Part shown: positions 55,132-64,000 of the stretch, one piece after another | Layout: every line of letters starts with the position of its first letter | How positions within the stretch are numbered: position 1 is the first letter of the stretch | Assembly (NCBI GenBank): GCA_943787425.1 | Contig: CALSMJ010000005.1 | Coordinates: 62,001-126,000 of the forward strand | Origin: an uncultured Pseudomonadales bacterium | GTDB lineage: Bacteria; Pseudomonadota; Gammaproteobacteria; Pseudomonadales; Azotimanducaceae | Direction: 5' to 3' | DNA: 64,000 nucleotides | The notes under the pieces: generated by a model | What the model saw: the letters and a program-made list of their open reading frames with translations, nothing else | Database searches by the model: none | What the model was told of the DNA's origin: nothing | Translations under genes and position numbers: made by a program

Positions 55132-56082
55132 ATGCGCGACGCAGCCCAATCTAAGGTGCTTTCTGGCACCGGTGCCTATGCCACGCTTTCGGACCTCATT
55201 GGCTTGCGCCACAAAGCGCATCGTCTAGCCTTACCCCGAAATCAAACCGCCACCAACCCGATGACTGGGCAGCTACGCTCAAAGCATCAGGGCCGAGGCA
55301 TGGACTTCAGCGAAGTCAGACTGTACCAAGCCGGCGACGACATTCGCAGCATCGATTGGAAAGTAACGGCACGAACCTCCAAGCCCCATACCAAAGTCTT
55401 TCAAGAAGAACGTGAACGACCGGTGCTGATTTTACTCGACCAAGGACCGAGTCTTTATTTTGGCTCTCAGGTCCGGTTCAAATCCGTGGCAGCGGTGCGC
55501 CTTGCCGCGCTTTTGGGTTGGGCCGCACTCGAGCAGGGTGACCGGGTAGGCGGGATTGTCTTCAACGATTCAACTCATCTCGAGACCCGACCTAGACGGA
55601 GCCGAAAGTCGCTCCTCAGACTGGTCCACGACAGCCTCTCTTTCAATCAGAGCCTGGGTAAAACAAGCCATATCCGTCAGCACAATCAATTTTCTGACAT
55701 GATTCAAGCCGCCCAAAGAGCCAGCCGGCATGGCAGTCTGATTTTTATTATCAGCGACTTTTCAAACTTTGATACCGATATCGAAACACAGCTCAAGCAG
55801 CTTGGTCGGCACAATGATCTGCATGGCATCCAGATCATTGATCCGCTGGATCGTGAATTGCCCCCGCCCGGGCGGTACAGCATAACCGATGGCACCGGAA
55901 TACAAGAGATCGACACGCGCTCGCGGCAGGCAAGAGCGCGCCATACGGCAGAATTTGAAGCGCGTGTGCGCCAAGTCCAGCGCGGCTTTCAAAAAGTGCA
56001 AGGCCGTTTTACGCAAGTCCCGGCCTTTGAGGAACCCGAGGATTACCTGCCCCGCTTGTTTGATCAAAGAGGTTCGCTTTAA
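55132..56082 (+). CDS. DUF58 domain protein
   Basis: A 316-residue DUF58 protein. G-R-G-M-D-F-S-E-V-R-x-Y-Q-x-G-D-D-I-R-S-I-D-W is the invariant signature, followed by a degenerate VWA-like fold with L-I-L-L-D-Q-G-P-S. The ATG at 55132 lies 5 bp after the MoxR stop. The partners around it, MoxR upstream and VWA/Bat downstream, suggest a shared complex. Confidence 0.9.
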   Translation: MRDAAQSKVLSGTGAYATLSDLIGLRHKAHRLALPRNQTATNPMTGQLRSKHQGRGMDFSEVRLYQAGDDIRSIDWKVTARTSKPHTKVFQEERERPVLILLDQGPSLYFGSQVRFKSVAAVRLAALLGWAALEQGDRVGGIVFNDSTHLETRPRRSRKSLLRLVHDSLSFNQSLGKTSHIRQHNQFSDMIQAAQRASRHGSLIFIISDFSNFDTDIETQLKQLGRHNDLHGIQIIDPLDRELPPPGRYSITDGTGIQEIDTRSRQARARHTAEFEARVRQVQRGFQKVQGRFTQVPAFEEPEDYLPRLFDQRGSL

Positions 56083-56669
56083 TGCTCACTTCCGTCGCGC
56101 CCGCTACGACGCCGCCGCCCGCGCCTGGCGTCATGCCGTCAGCTGCGAATGAAGATCCCCTGGCGCAACTTCGAGATCTTCACCTGCCGCAGGCCGTGGC
56201 TGACTGGCCGCCAGCACTGGGCTGGTGGCTACTGGCTGGCCTTGTTTTACTCGCAATTGTTTGGGTAGGACGAACGCTGTATCGGCGCCACAAAGGCAAG
56301 GCTTATCGCCGCGTCGCGCAACGCGAGCTCAAAGCCATTGAGGCAGCGTATGCGCAAACCGAGGACGCAAGGCGCGCCCTAATCGCATTACAACTCTTGA
56401 TGAAGCGGGTCGCCGTCAAGGCCTTTGGCCGAGATGAGGTTGCCGCACTGACCGGCGTCACTTGGACGCAGTTTCTGGATGCAACCGGCGCAACCAGCCA
56501 GTTTTCTCTCGGCCCAGGCGAGCTCCTAATCGATGGGCCCTATCAATCAGCTCAAGATCTTTCGGGTATTGAACTCACCGCGCTGTTTTCGATCTGTGCT
56601 GCATGGCTTAAAAATCACTCAAAGACGGACAAAGTTGTAACGCCCGCCGCCAGCGAGCAAACCCCATGA
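56082..56669 (+). CDS. DUF4381 membrane protein of the Bat operon
   Basis: A 195-residue protein with one TM near residues 47-66, flanked by a proline-rich N-terminus (P-A-T-T-P-P-P-A-P-G) and a cytoplasmic helical part. The W-W-L-L-A-G-L-V-L segment and the R-x-A-L-I-A-L-Q-L-L-M-K-R-V region match DUF4381. Start overlaps the DUF58 stop (TAATG). Its role is unknown, but it co-occurs with MoxR-Bat genes generally. Confidence 0.8.
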   Translation: MLTSVAPATTPPPAPGVMPSAANEDPLAQLRDLHLPQAVADWPPALGWWLLAGLVLLAIVWVGRTLYRRHKGKAYRRVAQRELKAIEAAYAQTEDARRALIALQLLMKRVAVKAFGRDEVAALTGVTWTQFLDATGATSQFSLGPGELLIDGPYQSAQDLSGIELTALFSICAAWLKNHSKTDKVVTPAASEQTP

Positions 56670-57694
56670 TTGAATTTGGCTGGCCTTGGTTTTTTTATCT
56701 GTTGCCGCTACCGCTGCTCGCCTGGCTGCTGCCGCGAGCGAATCGACAAGAGGCGGCGTTGAAAACGCCAAGCTTTAATCGCTTAAAGCGCTTGAGCGCC
56801 GAATTGGAACCGCAGTCTAGTCGAATGCTATGGCGAAGCCTCGTAGTGCTACTTTGGCTTGCTCTGATTATTGCCGGGAGTCAGCCTAAATGGGTTGGAG
56901 ACGCAATCACCCTGCCGAGCAGCGGCCGGGATCTTTTGCTTGCCGTGGACATCTCCGGCTCAATGGGCACCGAGGACATGCGTTTAAGCGGCCAGATGGT
57001 CACCCGCCTAGCCGCCGTCAAAGCCGTGGTCGGCGAATTTGTTGAGCGTAGGCGTGGCGACCGCCTCGGCCTCATTTTGTTTGGCAGCCAAGCCTATTTG
57101 CAAGCGCCGCTCACCTTCGACCGCAAAACCATTAATACCCTGTTGATGGAGACCCCGCTCGGTATCGCCGGTGGCAAAACCGCAATCGGCGATGCCATCG
57201 GCTTGTCTGTGAAACGACTGTTGGACCGGCCCGCAGCCAATCGCGTGCTCATTCTCCTGACCGACGGCGTCAATAATGTCGGTGAGGTATCGCCCATCCA
57301 GGCGGCAAAGCTTGCGGCACAAGAAGGCATCACAATCTACACGATTGGTTTTGGCGCGGACGAGATGGAGGTCTCTGGTCTTTTGTTTAATCGTACAGTG
57401 AACCCTTCGGCAGAACTCGACACGGAGACCCTCACGGAAATTGCAGGGCTCACCGGCGGACTCTATCAAAGAGCGCGTTCGACAGCAGAACTCGCGAGCA
57501 TCTATCTTGCTCTTGACGAACTCGAGCCCATTGAGGTTGAGCAAGAAACCTATCGCCCCGAAAAATCATTGTTTTTCTGGCCACTGGGCGGTGCACTGGT
57601 CTTAAGTTTATTCGTTGCGGGCTTTTGGCTACTCAGAACCGCCTTAGCCGAGCGTGCCTTCTCGTCAAGGGATGATGCTGAGGTGACCCCATGA
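56666..57694 (+). CDS. batA: VWA-domain protein, BatA type
   Basis: A 342-residue inner-membrane protein with N-terminal TMs, a von Willebrand A domain (about 88-285) and a C-terminal TM (about 304-324). The metal-ion-dependent adhesion site is a full D95-x-S97-x-S99 in V-D-I-S-G-S-M. It overlaps the DUF4381 stop by 4 bp. Its likely role is in the Bat complex with BatB and BatD. Confidence 0.9.
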   Translation: MIEFGWPWFFYLLPLPLLAWLLPRANRQEAALKTPSFNRLKRLSAELEPQSSRMLWRSLVVLLWLALIIAGSQPKWVGDAITLPSSGRDLLLAVDISGSMGTEDMRLSGQMVTRLAAVKAVVGEFVERRRGDRLGLILFGSQAYLQAPLTFDRKTINTLLMETPLGIAGGKTAIGDAIGLSVKRLLDRPAANRVLILLTDGVNNVGEVSPIQAAKLAAQEGITIYTIGFGADEMEVSGLLFNRTVNPSAELDTETLTEIAGLTGGLYQRARSTAELASIYLALDELEPIEVEQETYRPEKSLFFWPLGGALVLSLFVAGFWLLRTALAERAFSSRDDAEVTP

Positions 57695-59469
57695 ACTGGA
57701 TCGGAAACTTTCACTTTATCCGGCCTGAATGGCTGTTCGCCTTGATACCTGCCGTTGTGATTGCGGTCCTGCTTTTTAGGCGCTATCAACAATCCACGGC
57801 CTGGGCCGACACCATAGACCCAACGCTTATGCCTTTTCTGCTGATTCAGCCACCCAAAAAACCGAGCGTCAATCCGCTACCTATTCTGCTGCTCGGCTGG
57901 GTACTTGCCATCCTTGCCGTCGCGGGGCCGACCACTCAGAAAATTCCCCAGCCAATTTTAGAGCGCGAAGATGCGTTGGTGATCATTTTAGATTTGACCT
58001 GGTCCATGTATGCGTCCGACGTTTCGCCAAGCCGCCTCACTAACGCCAAGCGCAAAATCACCGACCTGTTAATGGCTCGAAACGAAGGCATGACGGGTCT
58101 GATTGTATTTGCAGGTGATGCGCACGCAGTATCCCCGCTCACGGATGACAACAAAACCATCCTATCGCTGCTATCAACCCTCGGCCCCGAAATTATGCCG
58201 GCGCCGGGCTCAGCGCTCGCACCAGCGTTAACCCTGGCGCGCAGTCTGTTCGTGTCCGCGGGTGCGGCGACAGGACGCGTTTTGGTCATCACCGATGAAG
58301 TTCGGGACGCGCAAGCCGCTTTGAGCGCCGCGCGGGCCTTAAGCAAACAGTATCCCTTATCCCTAATGATTGTGGGAACTCAGAGTGGCGCGCCCATTAG
58401 ATTGCCGCAATCGATGGGCGACAACTTTTTGAAGGACGACCAGGGCAGCTTGGTCATTCCCGCCGTCAACTTTGATGCCATCACTCGGTTCGCTGATGCC
58501 AGCGGCGCCTCCGTATCAGAACTCAACTTACTGAACGACGATTTAGCGGTCTGGCTCGAGCCACCAAATCGTCTAGAAGAGTCGTTTCGAATCGTCGAGC
58601 GCGACTTCGACCTCTGGGAGGAACTCGGCCCCTACCTCATTTTGATTTTACTGCCCCTAGCCATTGTTGGATTTCGGCGCGGCTGGTTATGGGGCCTGGC
58701 TGTCGTAATCTTGATGCCCGTAGATCAAGCTGGGGCCGCAGATTTTTGGACCGATCTCTGGCAAACACCGGATCAACAAGGCGCAAGCGCCCTGGAACTC
58801 GATGCCCCGGCATCCGCGGCGGCCCTGTTTGAAGATCCTGCTTGGCGCGCGACCGCCCACTATCGCAATCAAGATTTCAAAGCTGCTGCTGAGGACTTTG
58901 CCGCCAGTGGGGGCATTGAAAATCATTACAACCGGGGCAATGCCCTGGCCCGCGCTGGGGATTTGAATGGCGCCCTTGCCGCCTTCGACCAAGTGCTCAG
59001 CAGCGATCCCGAGCATGAGGATGCAGCCTTCAACAAAGCCTTGATCGAGCGCCTGCTTGACCAACAATCCCAGGAGCAAGACGCATCTGATCAAGACGAA
59101 AACGGTGAGCAGAAGCCGCAAGAAGGCGGTCAAGGTGAGCAAGAGCAAGACGCCAGCGAGCAAGATCCGTCGCAAGATGCTCAAAATCAACAAGAAGGCG
59201 ACACCGAGGACGACGCCCAAGATTCAGAGGCTGCACGCGAGCAGCCCGAATCAGACCAAAGCCAGGAGGAAGCTGCTGAAACCAGTGAGCAAGCAGTGCA
59301 AGAAGCAGACGAGGCTTTGGACCCCGAAGAAGCGCAAGCCCTTGAACAATGGTTAAAGCGGGTACCCGATGATCCTGGTGGACTACTCAGACGAAAATTT
59401 GAACAACAATTTGAAGAGCGGGTCCGTCAAGGCGAGATCACGCGACAAGATTTTGAGAGGAATTGGTAA
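57691..59469 (+). CDS. VWA plus TPR protein, BatB/BatC fusion
   Basis: A 592-residue protein. N-terminal TMs, a VWA domain (about 95-280), two further TMs (about 310-350) and one or two TPRs (about 395-450), then a long Gln/Glu/Asp-rich tail (about 455-560). That matches BatB fused with BatC. The MIDAS reads D101-L-T103-W-S105, with Thr replacing the first Ser. It overlaps batA by 4 bp (ATGA). The acidic tail is the most compositionally biased protein stretch in the window. Confidence 0.85.
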   Translation: MNWIGNFHFIRPEWLFALIPAVVIAVLLFRRYQQSTAWADTIDPTLMPFLLIQPPKKPSVNPLPILLLGWVLAILAVAGPTTQKIPQPILEREDALVIILDLTWSMYASDVSPSRLTNAKRKITDLLMARNEGMTGLIVFAGDAHAVSPLTDDNKTILSLLSTLGPEIMPAPGSALAPALTLARSLFVSAGAATGRVLVITDEVRDAQAALSAARALSKQYPLSLMIVGTQSGAPIRLPQSMGDNFLKDDQGSLVIPAVNFDAITRFADASGASVSELNLLNDDLAVWLEPPNRLEESFRIVERDFDLWEELGPYLILILLPLAIVGFRRGWLWGLAVVILMPVDQAGAADFWTDLWQTPDQQGASALELDAPASAAALFEDPAWRATAHYRNQDFKAAAEDFAASGGIENHYNRGNALARAGDLNGALAAFDQVLSSDPEHEDAAFNKALIERLLDQQSQEQDASDQDENGEQKPQEGGQGEQEQDASEQDPSQDAQNQQEGDTEDDAQDSEAAREQPESDQSQEEAAETSEQAVQEADEALDPEEAQALEQWLKRVPDDPGGLLRRKFEQQFEERVRQGEITRQDFERNW

Positions 59470-61112
59470 TGCGACGAGGTCACCTAGCGCTCTTAATTTG
59501 GCTATTGAGCATCACGCCCTTACTCCACTCGGCGGTGACAGCAACGGTTGATCAAAATCAGATCACCGAATTTGACGTCTTGACCCTCACGATCCGCGTC
59601 ACCGATCAAGGCAGCACCGAACCGGACTTTCGAGCCCTGGAGGGTGACTTCGCGATCCTTAACCAGCAATCCCAGCAAAATTCCTCGATTTCTCTGATCA
59701 ACGGCCGACAAACCAGTCGGTCTTACGTCGACTACCAAGTAACGCTTAGACCAAGGCGTCAGGGTAATCTTCTTATCCCAGCAATAACCGTCGGCACCGA
59801 ACGAACGAATCCGATTGGCATCCGGGTTGTGGCGCAATCCCAAGCGGTTCGAAACCAGATGCAGCAAATTCTGTTCTTTGAAACGTTGGTGGATCGAGAC
59901 GAAGTCTACGTGCAAGCGCAACTGCTTTACACCGTCCGGTTATATTACGCGGACTCAATTTCCGGCGACTTCCCACCAGCGCCCGATTTGCCGAATGCCA
60001 TGGTTGAGATTATTGAAAATGAACGCCGCTTTGAAACCGTCGTCAATAACCGCCGGTATTACGTTCTGGAAAAACGCTATGCCATCTTCCCCCAGCAAAG
60101 TGGGCCACTCGTCTTAGCGCCTGAGACCTTCGTCGGCACCCGGGGCCGGGGCGGCCTGTTTTCTTCCCGAGAACGGGTGAACGCGGTGTCTTCTGGTCAT
60201 ACCCTTAGTGTCTTACCAGTGCCCAGCAGTTTCCAGGACAAGCGCTGGCTGCCGGCCCAAAGCGTTACCATCGACGCTGTCTTAAACCGTCCCGATTCAC
60301 CCTTGATGGTTGGAGACCCGATCAATCGGGTCGTGACCGTCAAAGGCAGGGGTGTCACCGCCGCGCTGCTGCCAGAGCTCGGCTTTGAGGACGCCGATGG
60401 CGCCAGGCTCTATATTGATCAGCCAGTGGTAGAAGAGCTGGCAAGCGAGCAGGGCTTGGCCGCGGAGTCCGTGGTGACCATTGGTATTGTGCCAACTCAG
60501 GCGGGTACCCTAGCCCTACCGGATATCAATATTTATTGGTGGAATACTGAAGCACGACGACAAGAAGTCGCGACACTACCCGGGTTAAACCTCGCCATTG
60601 GTGAGGCACCGCAATCAGCTCCAGTTTTGGGTCCGTCCAGCGTGACCCAAACACCCAATATTGACAACAACGAACTCGTGCTGCTCAGACAGCAGCTGCA
60701 GTGGGCTATCTGGCTTGCCGTCGTTCTGCTGGTGGTCTGGCTGCTGACCCTGTTTGCGTGGATCAAAAAACCCAAAACAGCAAACCCTACGCCGCGCCCG
60801 GCCGCCCCTGAATTCGAATTGGGGCCGTTAGCCCGAGCGATTAAGCTTGGTGATCCTCAGAAAACCTACGCCGAACTCCAGCGTTGGCGCCGGCATACTT
60901 TCCCCAGTGCGGCAGCAATGGCACGCCTGATTCAAGATTATCCGGAACTTGAAACCCCTTACAGAGCACTTGAGGCAGCGATCTATCAAACCGGCGACGG
61001 CAGCGACTGGCGCGGCGAAGATCTACTCGCCATTGTCACCAAACTAACCACCCGCCCACAGGCTCACGCGGCAGCAAGCCCCTTACCCGAGCGCCTTAAC
61101 CCGGGACTATAG
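59469..61112 (+). CDS. batD: BatD-family protein
   Basis: A 547-residue BatD-like protein: signal peptide (about 1-24), an oxygen-tolerance domain of beta-sandwich type with G-D-F-x-I-L-N-Q-Q-S-Q-Q-N-S-S and Q-V-T-L-R-P-R-R-Q-G-N-L-L-I-P, and a C-terminal TM around 417-437 followed by a cytoplasmic helical part. Start by ATG at 59469, overlapping the previous stop (TAATG). It completes the MoxR-DUF58-DUF4381-BatA-BatB/C-BatD set. Confidence 0.85.
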   Translation: MRRGHLALLIWLLSITPLLHSAVTATVDQNQITEFDVLTLTIRVTDQGSTEPDFRALEGDFAILNQQSQQNSSISLINGRQTSRSYVDYQVTLRPRRQGNLLIPAITVGTERTNPIGIRVVAQSQAVRNQMQQILFFETLVDRDEVYVQAQLLYTVRLYYADSISGDFPPAPDLPNAMVEIIENERRFETVVNNRRYYVLEKRYAIFPQQSGPLVLAPETFVGTRGRGGLFSSRERVNAVSSGHTLSVLPVPSSFQDKRWLPAQSVTIDAVLNRPDSPLMVGDPINRVVTVKGRGVTAALLPELGFEDADGARLYIDQPVVEELASEQGLAAESVVTIGIVPTQAGTLALPDINIYWWNTEARRQEVATLPGLNLAIGEAPQSAPVLGPSSVTQTPNIDNNELVLLRQQLQWAIWLAVVLLVVWLLTLFAWIKKPKTANPTPRPAAPEFELGPLARAIKLGDPQKTYAELQRWRRHTFPSAAAMARLIQDYPELETPYRALEAAIYQTGDGSDWRGEDLLAIVTKLTTRPQAHAAASPLPERLNPGL

Positions 61113-61145
61113 CGACTAGCCGCCGTTACCCTGATTTCCCTGTCG

Positions 61146-61164
61146 GGCTCGCTTAAAGCGAGCC
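61146..61164. terminator. Hairpin between convergent batD and pepN
   Basis: GGCTCGC (61146-61152) and GCGAGCC (61158-61164) pair perfectly around a TTAAA loop, 33 bp past batD and 28 bp past the pepN stop. No strong U run follows on either strand; a bidirectional terminator is likely. Confidence 0.55.
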
Positions 61165-61192
61165 ACCTTGCGACCGCTGATTCAAAACCAAA

Positions 61193-63871
61193 TCAGGCTA
61201 GGGTTTTGGTGACGACCTCAAAGACATCCGGTGACAATTCACCCGAATCCAAAATCATTTGCAGCGCAGCCTGCATGCCAGCGCCATATTTTGGATCAAA
61301 TTTGCGCCACCCCGTGAGTGGTCCCAGCATGCGAGCCGCCATCTGAGGATTGAATCCATTGAGCGCAATCACGGTTTCAGCAAGCAACCGGTATCCCGCC
61401 CCGCCTGCTTCATGAAACGCACCAATATTCATCGCAAAGCCACCCATCACGCTGCGCATCCGATTGGGTGTCGTTAAGCTAAAGGCCGGGTGTTGCATGA
61501 GGGCTTCAACCCGCGCGATGGCGCCAGGTCTACTACTGCTGGCCTGAATCGAGAACCAGGCATCAATGACCAGCGCCTCACCCGACCAACGCTCAAAAAA
61601 CTGCGGCAGCACGGTGTCGCGCAGCCCTTGTGCATCCGGGTGTTGGCTATTTTCGATCGCACGCAGCGCGGCAGCAACATCGGTCATATTGTCCTGACGC
61701 TTAAATTGGGCTAGCGCCCAGTCAAGATGCGCGCTATCAACCGGTGCCAACAGATACGTCAACGCCAGATTTTTCAAACTGCGTGCACCCACCGCTTGCG
61801 CAGTGAGCTCAAACGGCGTTAGCGCATGATAGGCCTGATAAACCGCTGAGAAACTCACCGACAAAGCTTCGGCGAGACTCAACCGCACCAGGTCTCTTGC
61901 GGCCAGCAGCTGCAAGACATCGACCTCGGTTTGTAGCTCGATCAAATATTGGATGGATGGGAGAGACAGCAACAAGCTGACCATTTCGCTGTCGAAAGCA
62001 GGATCTCCGGCATGGTGTAGCGCGGCATCCAAGTGATGTTGCTGGACCTCGATCAGCTGCGGCATGATCACCGGGGTCTCGCCCTTGGCCAATTGCGACT
62101 GCACAGCATCAATAGCGAGCACGGCTAAACGCTGACCTGCTTCCCAGCGATTGAAGGGATCGCTGTCGCTGCGGCACAAAAACGCCAGCTCGTCTACGCT
62201 GTAATCCATCGATAACTTAATTGGTGCTGAAAACCCGCGAGCAATCGAGGGTAATGGCGCTTGCGCCACTCCTTTTAACTCAAACACCTGTTCTGCTTCG
62301 GTCAGTGACAACACCTGACTCAGACTGTTGCCATCGTGACGCACCTCAGCGCCTTCAAAAGCAAGATCTTGGCCATCCGGGCCAATGAGCCCCACCGTTA
62401 TTGGCATGTGAAGCGGCGCTTTATCAGGCTGTCCAGGGGTCGCAGGCGTGTGCTGTGACAAGGTTAACCGGTAGGTTTCTTGATCTGCGACATATTCGCC
62501 CGATGCTGTGACGACCGGCGTGCCCGCTTGTTCATACCAACGCCGAAATTGCGTCAGATCGCGTCCGCTCGCTGCCTCGAGCGCTTTAACAAAGTCCTCG
62601 GTGGTAACGGCCTCACCATCATGGCGGTCAAAATAACAATCTGTGCCAGCCCGAAAGTCAGCATCGCCCAACAGCGTGTGCAGCATCCGCACCACTTCGG
62701 CCCCCTTTTCATAGACCGTCGCCGTATAAAAATTATTAATTTCGATAAATGAGGGGGGCCTGATCGGATGCGCCATGGGGCCCGCATCCTCCGGAAATTG
62801 TGCACTTCGCAGCGTTGATACCTGCTCGATGCGACACACACCTCGCGACCAGCGGTCGGCTGAAAACTGCTGGTCCCGCAGCACCGTGAAGCCTTCTTTT
62901 AAACTAAGCTGAAACCAGTCCCGGCAGGTCACACGATTGCCGGACCAGTTGTGAAAATATTCATGCGCGACCACCGCTTCAACCCGTTGAAACCCAGCAT
63001 CGGTCGTCGTATCGGGATGCGCCAACACGCAAGAAGTATTGAATATATTAAGACCTTTATTTTCCATGGCGCCCATATTGAAGCTCTCGACTGCGACAAT
63101 CATAAAGATGTCGAGATCGTATTCGCGCCCGTAGGCGACCTCATCCCAGGCCATCGAAGCCTTCAAGCTGTCCATCGCAAAATCGACCTTGTCGATATTA
63201 TGGCGTTCGGTAAAGATCTGCAGGGTCACAGTGCGCCCCGAGCGGGTTGTGAAGTCACTCTCAACATGTTCAAGATCGCCGGCGACCAGGGCGAACAAAT
63301 AGGCTGGCTTTTTGAACGGGTCCTGCCAAGTCACCCGTTGACGATCACCTTGAACCTCGCGATGAATCGCATTGCCGTTAGACAACAACACCGGGAACTG
63401 ACTGACATTGGCCTCGATCGTGGTTTCAAAGACCGACATTACGTCCGGCCGATCCAGATACCAGGTGATGTTTCGGAACCCTTCTGCCTCACACTGGGTG
63501 CAGAACATGTCGCCAGACTGATAGAGCCCCGACAATGCCAAATTATCCTGAGGTCGAATGCAGACCTCGGTCTTTAACTCAAAGGCTGCAGGCAGCGCAC
63601 TTAAAGTCAGGGTCTCGTCCGTGATTTGGTACTCATTATTGAGCAACGTGCGATCATCGATTGATATCGCGTCGGTCGTAAGGCCAGGCCCACCGTTCAG
63701 GACCAAATCTGCAGTCTTGCTCGCAGCGTCTGGATTACGACGCATGGACAATTGACTGATGACACGGGTTTGGTCGTCATGGATTTCGAATCGCAAGACC
63801 GTTTTATCGATTAAAAAATCCGGTACCTGATAATCTTTTAGATAAATAACACTCGGCTGACCTTCTTTCAT
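61193..63871 (-). CDS. pepN: Aminopeptidase N (M1 family)
   Basis: An 892-residue M1 aminopeptidase. The exopeptidase motif G-A-M-E-N is at 267-271 and the zinc site H303-E-Y-F-H307 with E326. The domain layout is beta-sandwich N-terminal (1-190), catalytic (190-440), middle (440-540), and alpha-helical C-terminal (540-892). It removes N-terminal residues from peptides in the cytosol; size and motifs fit E. coli PepN. The 129 bp above it to the window edge hold the leader. Confidence 0.95.
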   Translation of the reverse strand: MKEGQPSVIYLKDYQVPDFLIDKTVLRFEIHDDQTRVISQLSMRRNPDAASKTADLVLNGGPGLTTDAISIDDRTLLNNEYQITDETLTLSALPAAFELKTEVCIRPQDNLALSGLYQSGDMFCTQCEAEGFRNITWYLDRPDVMSVFETTIEANVSQFPVLLSNGNAIHREVQGDRQRVTWQDPFKKPAYLFALVAGDLEHVESDFTTRSGRTVTLQIFTERHNIDKVDFAMDSLKASMAWDEVAYGREYDLDIFMIVAVESFNMGAMENKGLNIFNTSCVLAHPDTTTDAGFQRVEAVVAHEYFHNWSGNRVTCRDWFQLSLKEGFTVLRDQQFSADRWSRGVCRIEQVSTLRSAQFPEDAGPMAHPIRPPSFIEINNFYTATVYEKGAEVVRMLHTLLGDADFRAGTDCYFDRHDGEAVTTEDFVKALEAASGRDLTQFRRWYEQAGTPVVTASGEYVADQETYRLTLSQHTPATPGQPDKAPLHMPITVGLIGPDGQDLAFEGAEVRHDGNSLSQVLSLTEAEQVFELKGVAQAPLPSIARGFSAPIKLSMDYSVDELAFLCRSDSDPFNRWEAGQRLAVLAIDAVQSQLAKGETPVIMPQLIEVQQHHLDAALHHAGDPAFDSEMVSLLLSLPSIQYLIELQTEVDVLQLLAARDLVRLSLAEALSVSFSAVYQAYHALTPFELTAQAVGARSLKNLALTYLLAPVDSAHLDWALAQFKRQDNMTDVAAALRAIENSQHPDAQGLRDTVLPQFFERWSGEALVIDAWFSIQASSSRPGAIARVEALMQHPAFSLTTPNRMRSVMGGFAMNIGAFHEAGGAGYRLLAETVIALNGFNPQMAARMLGPLTGWRKFDPKYGAGMQAALQMILDSGELSPDVFEVVTKTLA

Positions 63872-63922
63872 AACGACCTCTTTCTAACTGTTCTGGATTG
63901 CTTCATTTATTTTTAGGCCGGT

Positions 63923-63940
63923 GGTGCAGTTAATTGCACC
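63923..63940. other. Inverted repeat upstream of pepN
   Basis: GGTGCA and TGCACC form a 6-bp inverted repeat around a 6-nt centre, 52-69 bp above the pepN ATG. It could be an operator or the terminator of a gene beyond the window; the sequence alone cannot decide. Confidence 0.35.
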
Positions 63941-64000
63941 AGGTCTAACGAACCCGGTCTACCCTGCTTCACCTCACCGTGGTGGCACTTGCCTTAACGC

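Overview
The window reads as a continuous stretch of chromosome from a marine-type gammaproteobacterium. Evidence: a complete sodium-pumping NADH:quinone reductase operon (nqrABCDEF); gammaproteobacterial housekeeping genes (ttcA, tusA, yheU, epmC, bolA, tesA-ybbA-ybbP, slt, tatD, lexA, topA, pepN); and a block nqr - gap - mfd - csiV - methylthioinosine phosphorylase - lexA - topA whose order and strands match what I recall of the Pseudomonas aeruginosa chromosome around mfd. I see no prophage, insertion sequence, CRISPR array, rRNA or tRNA. Genes are tightly packed, with many 1, 4, 8 or 11 bp start/stop overlaps.

Layout. 0-12.7 kb holds small metabolic and tRNA/translation genes: a PhyH dioxygenase, a methyltransferase, a YceI protein, an AcoX-type kinase, a PaaI thioesterase, epmC, a gamma-glutamylcyclotransferase, tusA, yheU, ttcA, a polysaccharide deacetylase, a hot-dog protein, a second PhyH protein and an SGNH hydrolase. 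In the middle, at 9324-10463, is a thioredoxin-fold gene interrupted by one in-frame TGA exactly at the redox-active cysteine position. 12.7-17.7 kb carries the lipoprotein-type ABC exporter ybbAP divergent from tesA, then a YgjP-like metalloprotease and bolA. 17.7-20.8 kb is a CHASE2-adenylate cyclase with a FecR-domain partner. 21.6-24.9 kb has yaaA, a second AcoX-type kinase, a MORN-repeat exported protein and a NUDIX hydrolase. 25-31 kb is the nqr operon. 31.4-45.5 kb is the gap/mfd/csiV/lexA/topA block. 46-53.7 kb has a USP, slt, tatD, a glutaredoxin-like protein, an SMP-30 protein, a ddl-like ATP-grasp ligase and an ammonium transporter. 54.1-61.1 kb is a six-gene MoxR/DUF58/Bat operon. 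pepN closes the window.

Two signals stand out. First, the 9324-10463 gene is best read as a selenoprotein: TGA replaces the first residue of a W-C-G-C type motif, the frame stays open for 219 further codons, and a 7-bp hairpin with a G/U-containing loop begins 14 nt after the TGA, where a bacterial SECIS is expected. Second, the spacers between genes repeatedly contain short tandem duplications (7-23 bp units, 2-6 copies). Each spacer has its own unit sequence. I saw none inside well-supported genes except where one array runs into the last bases of topA. In one case the arm of the nqr operon terminator is itself triplicated.

Most function calls rest on recognisable motifs and family resemblance read by eye. 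No database search was possible.
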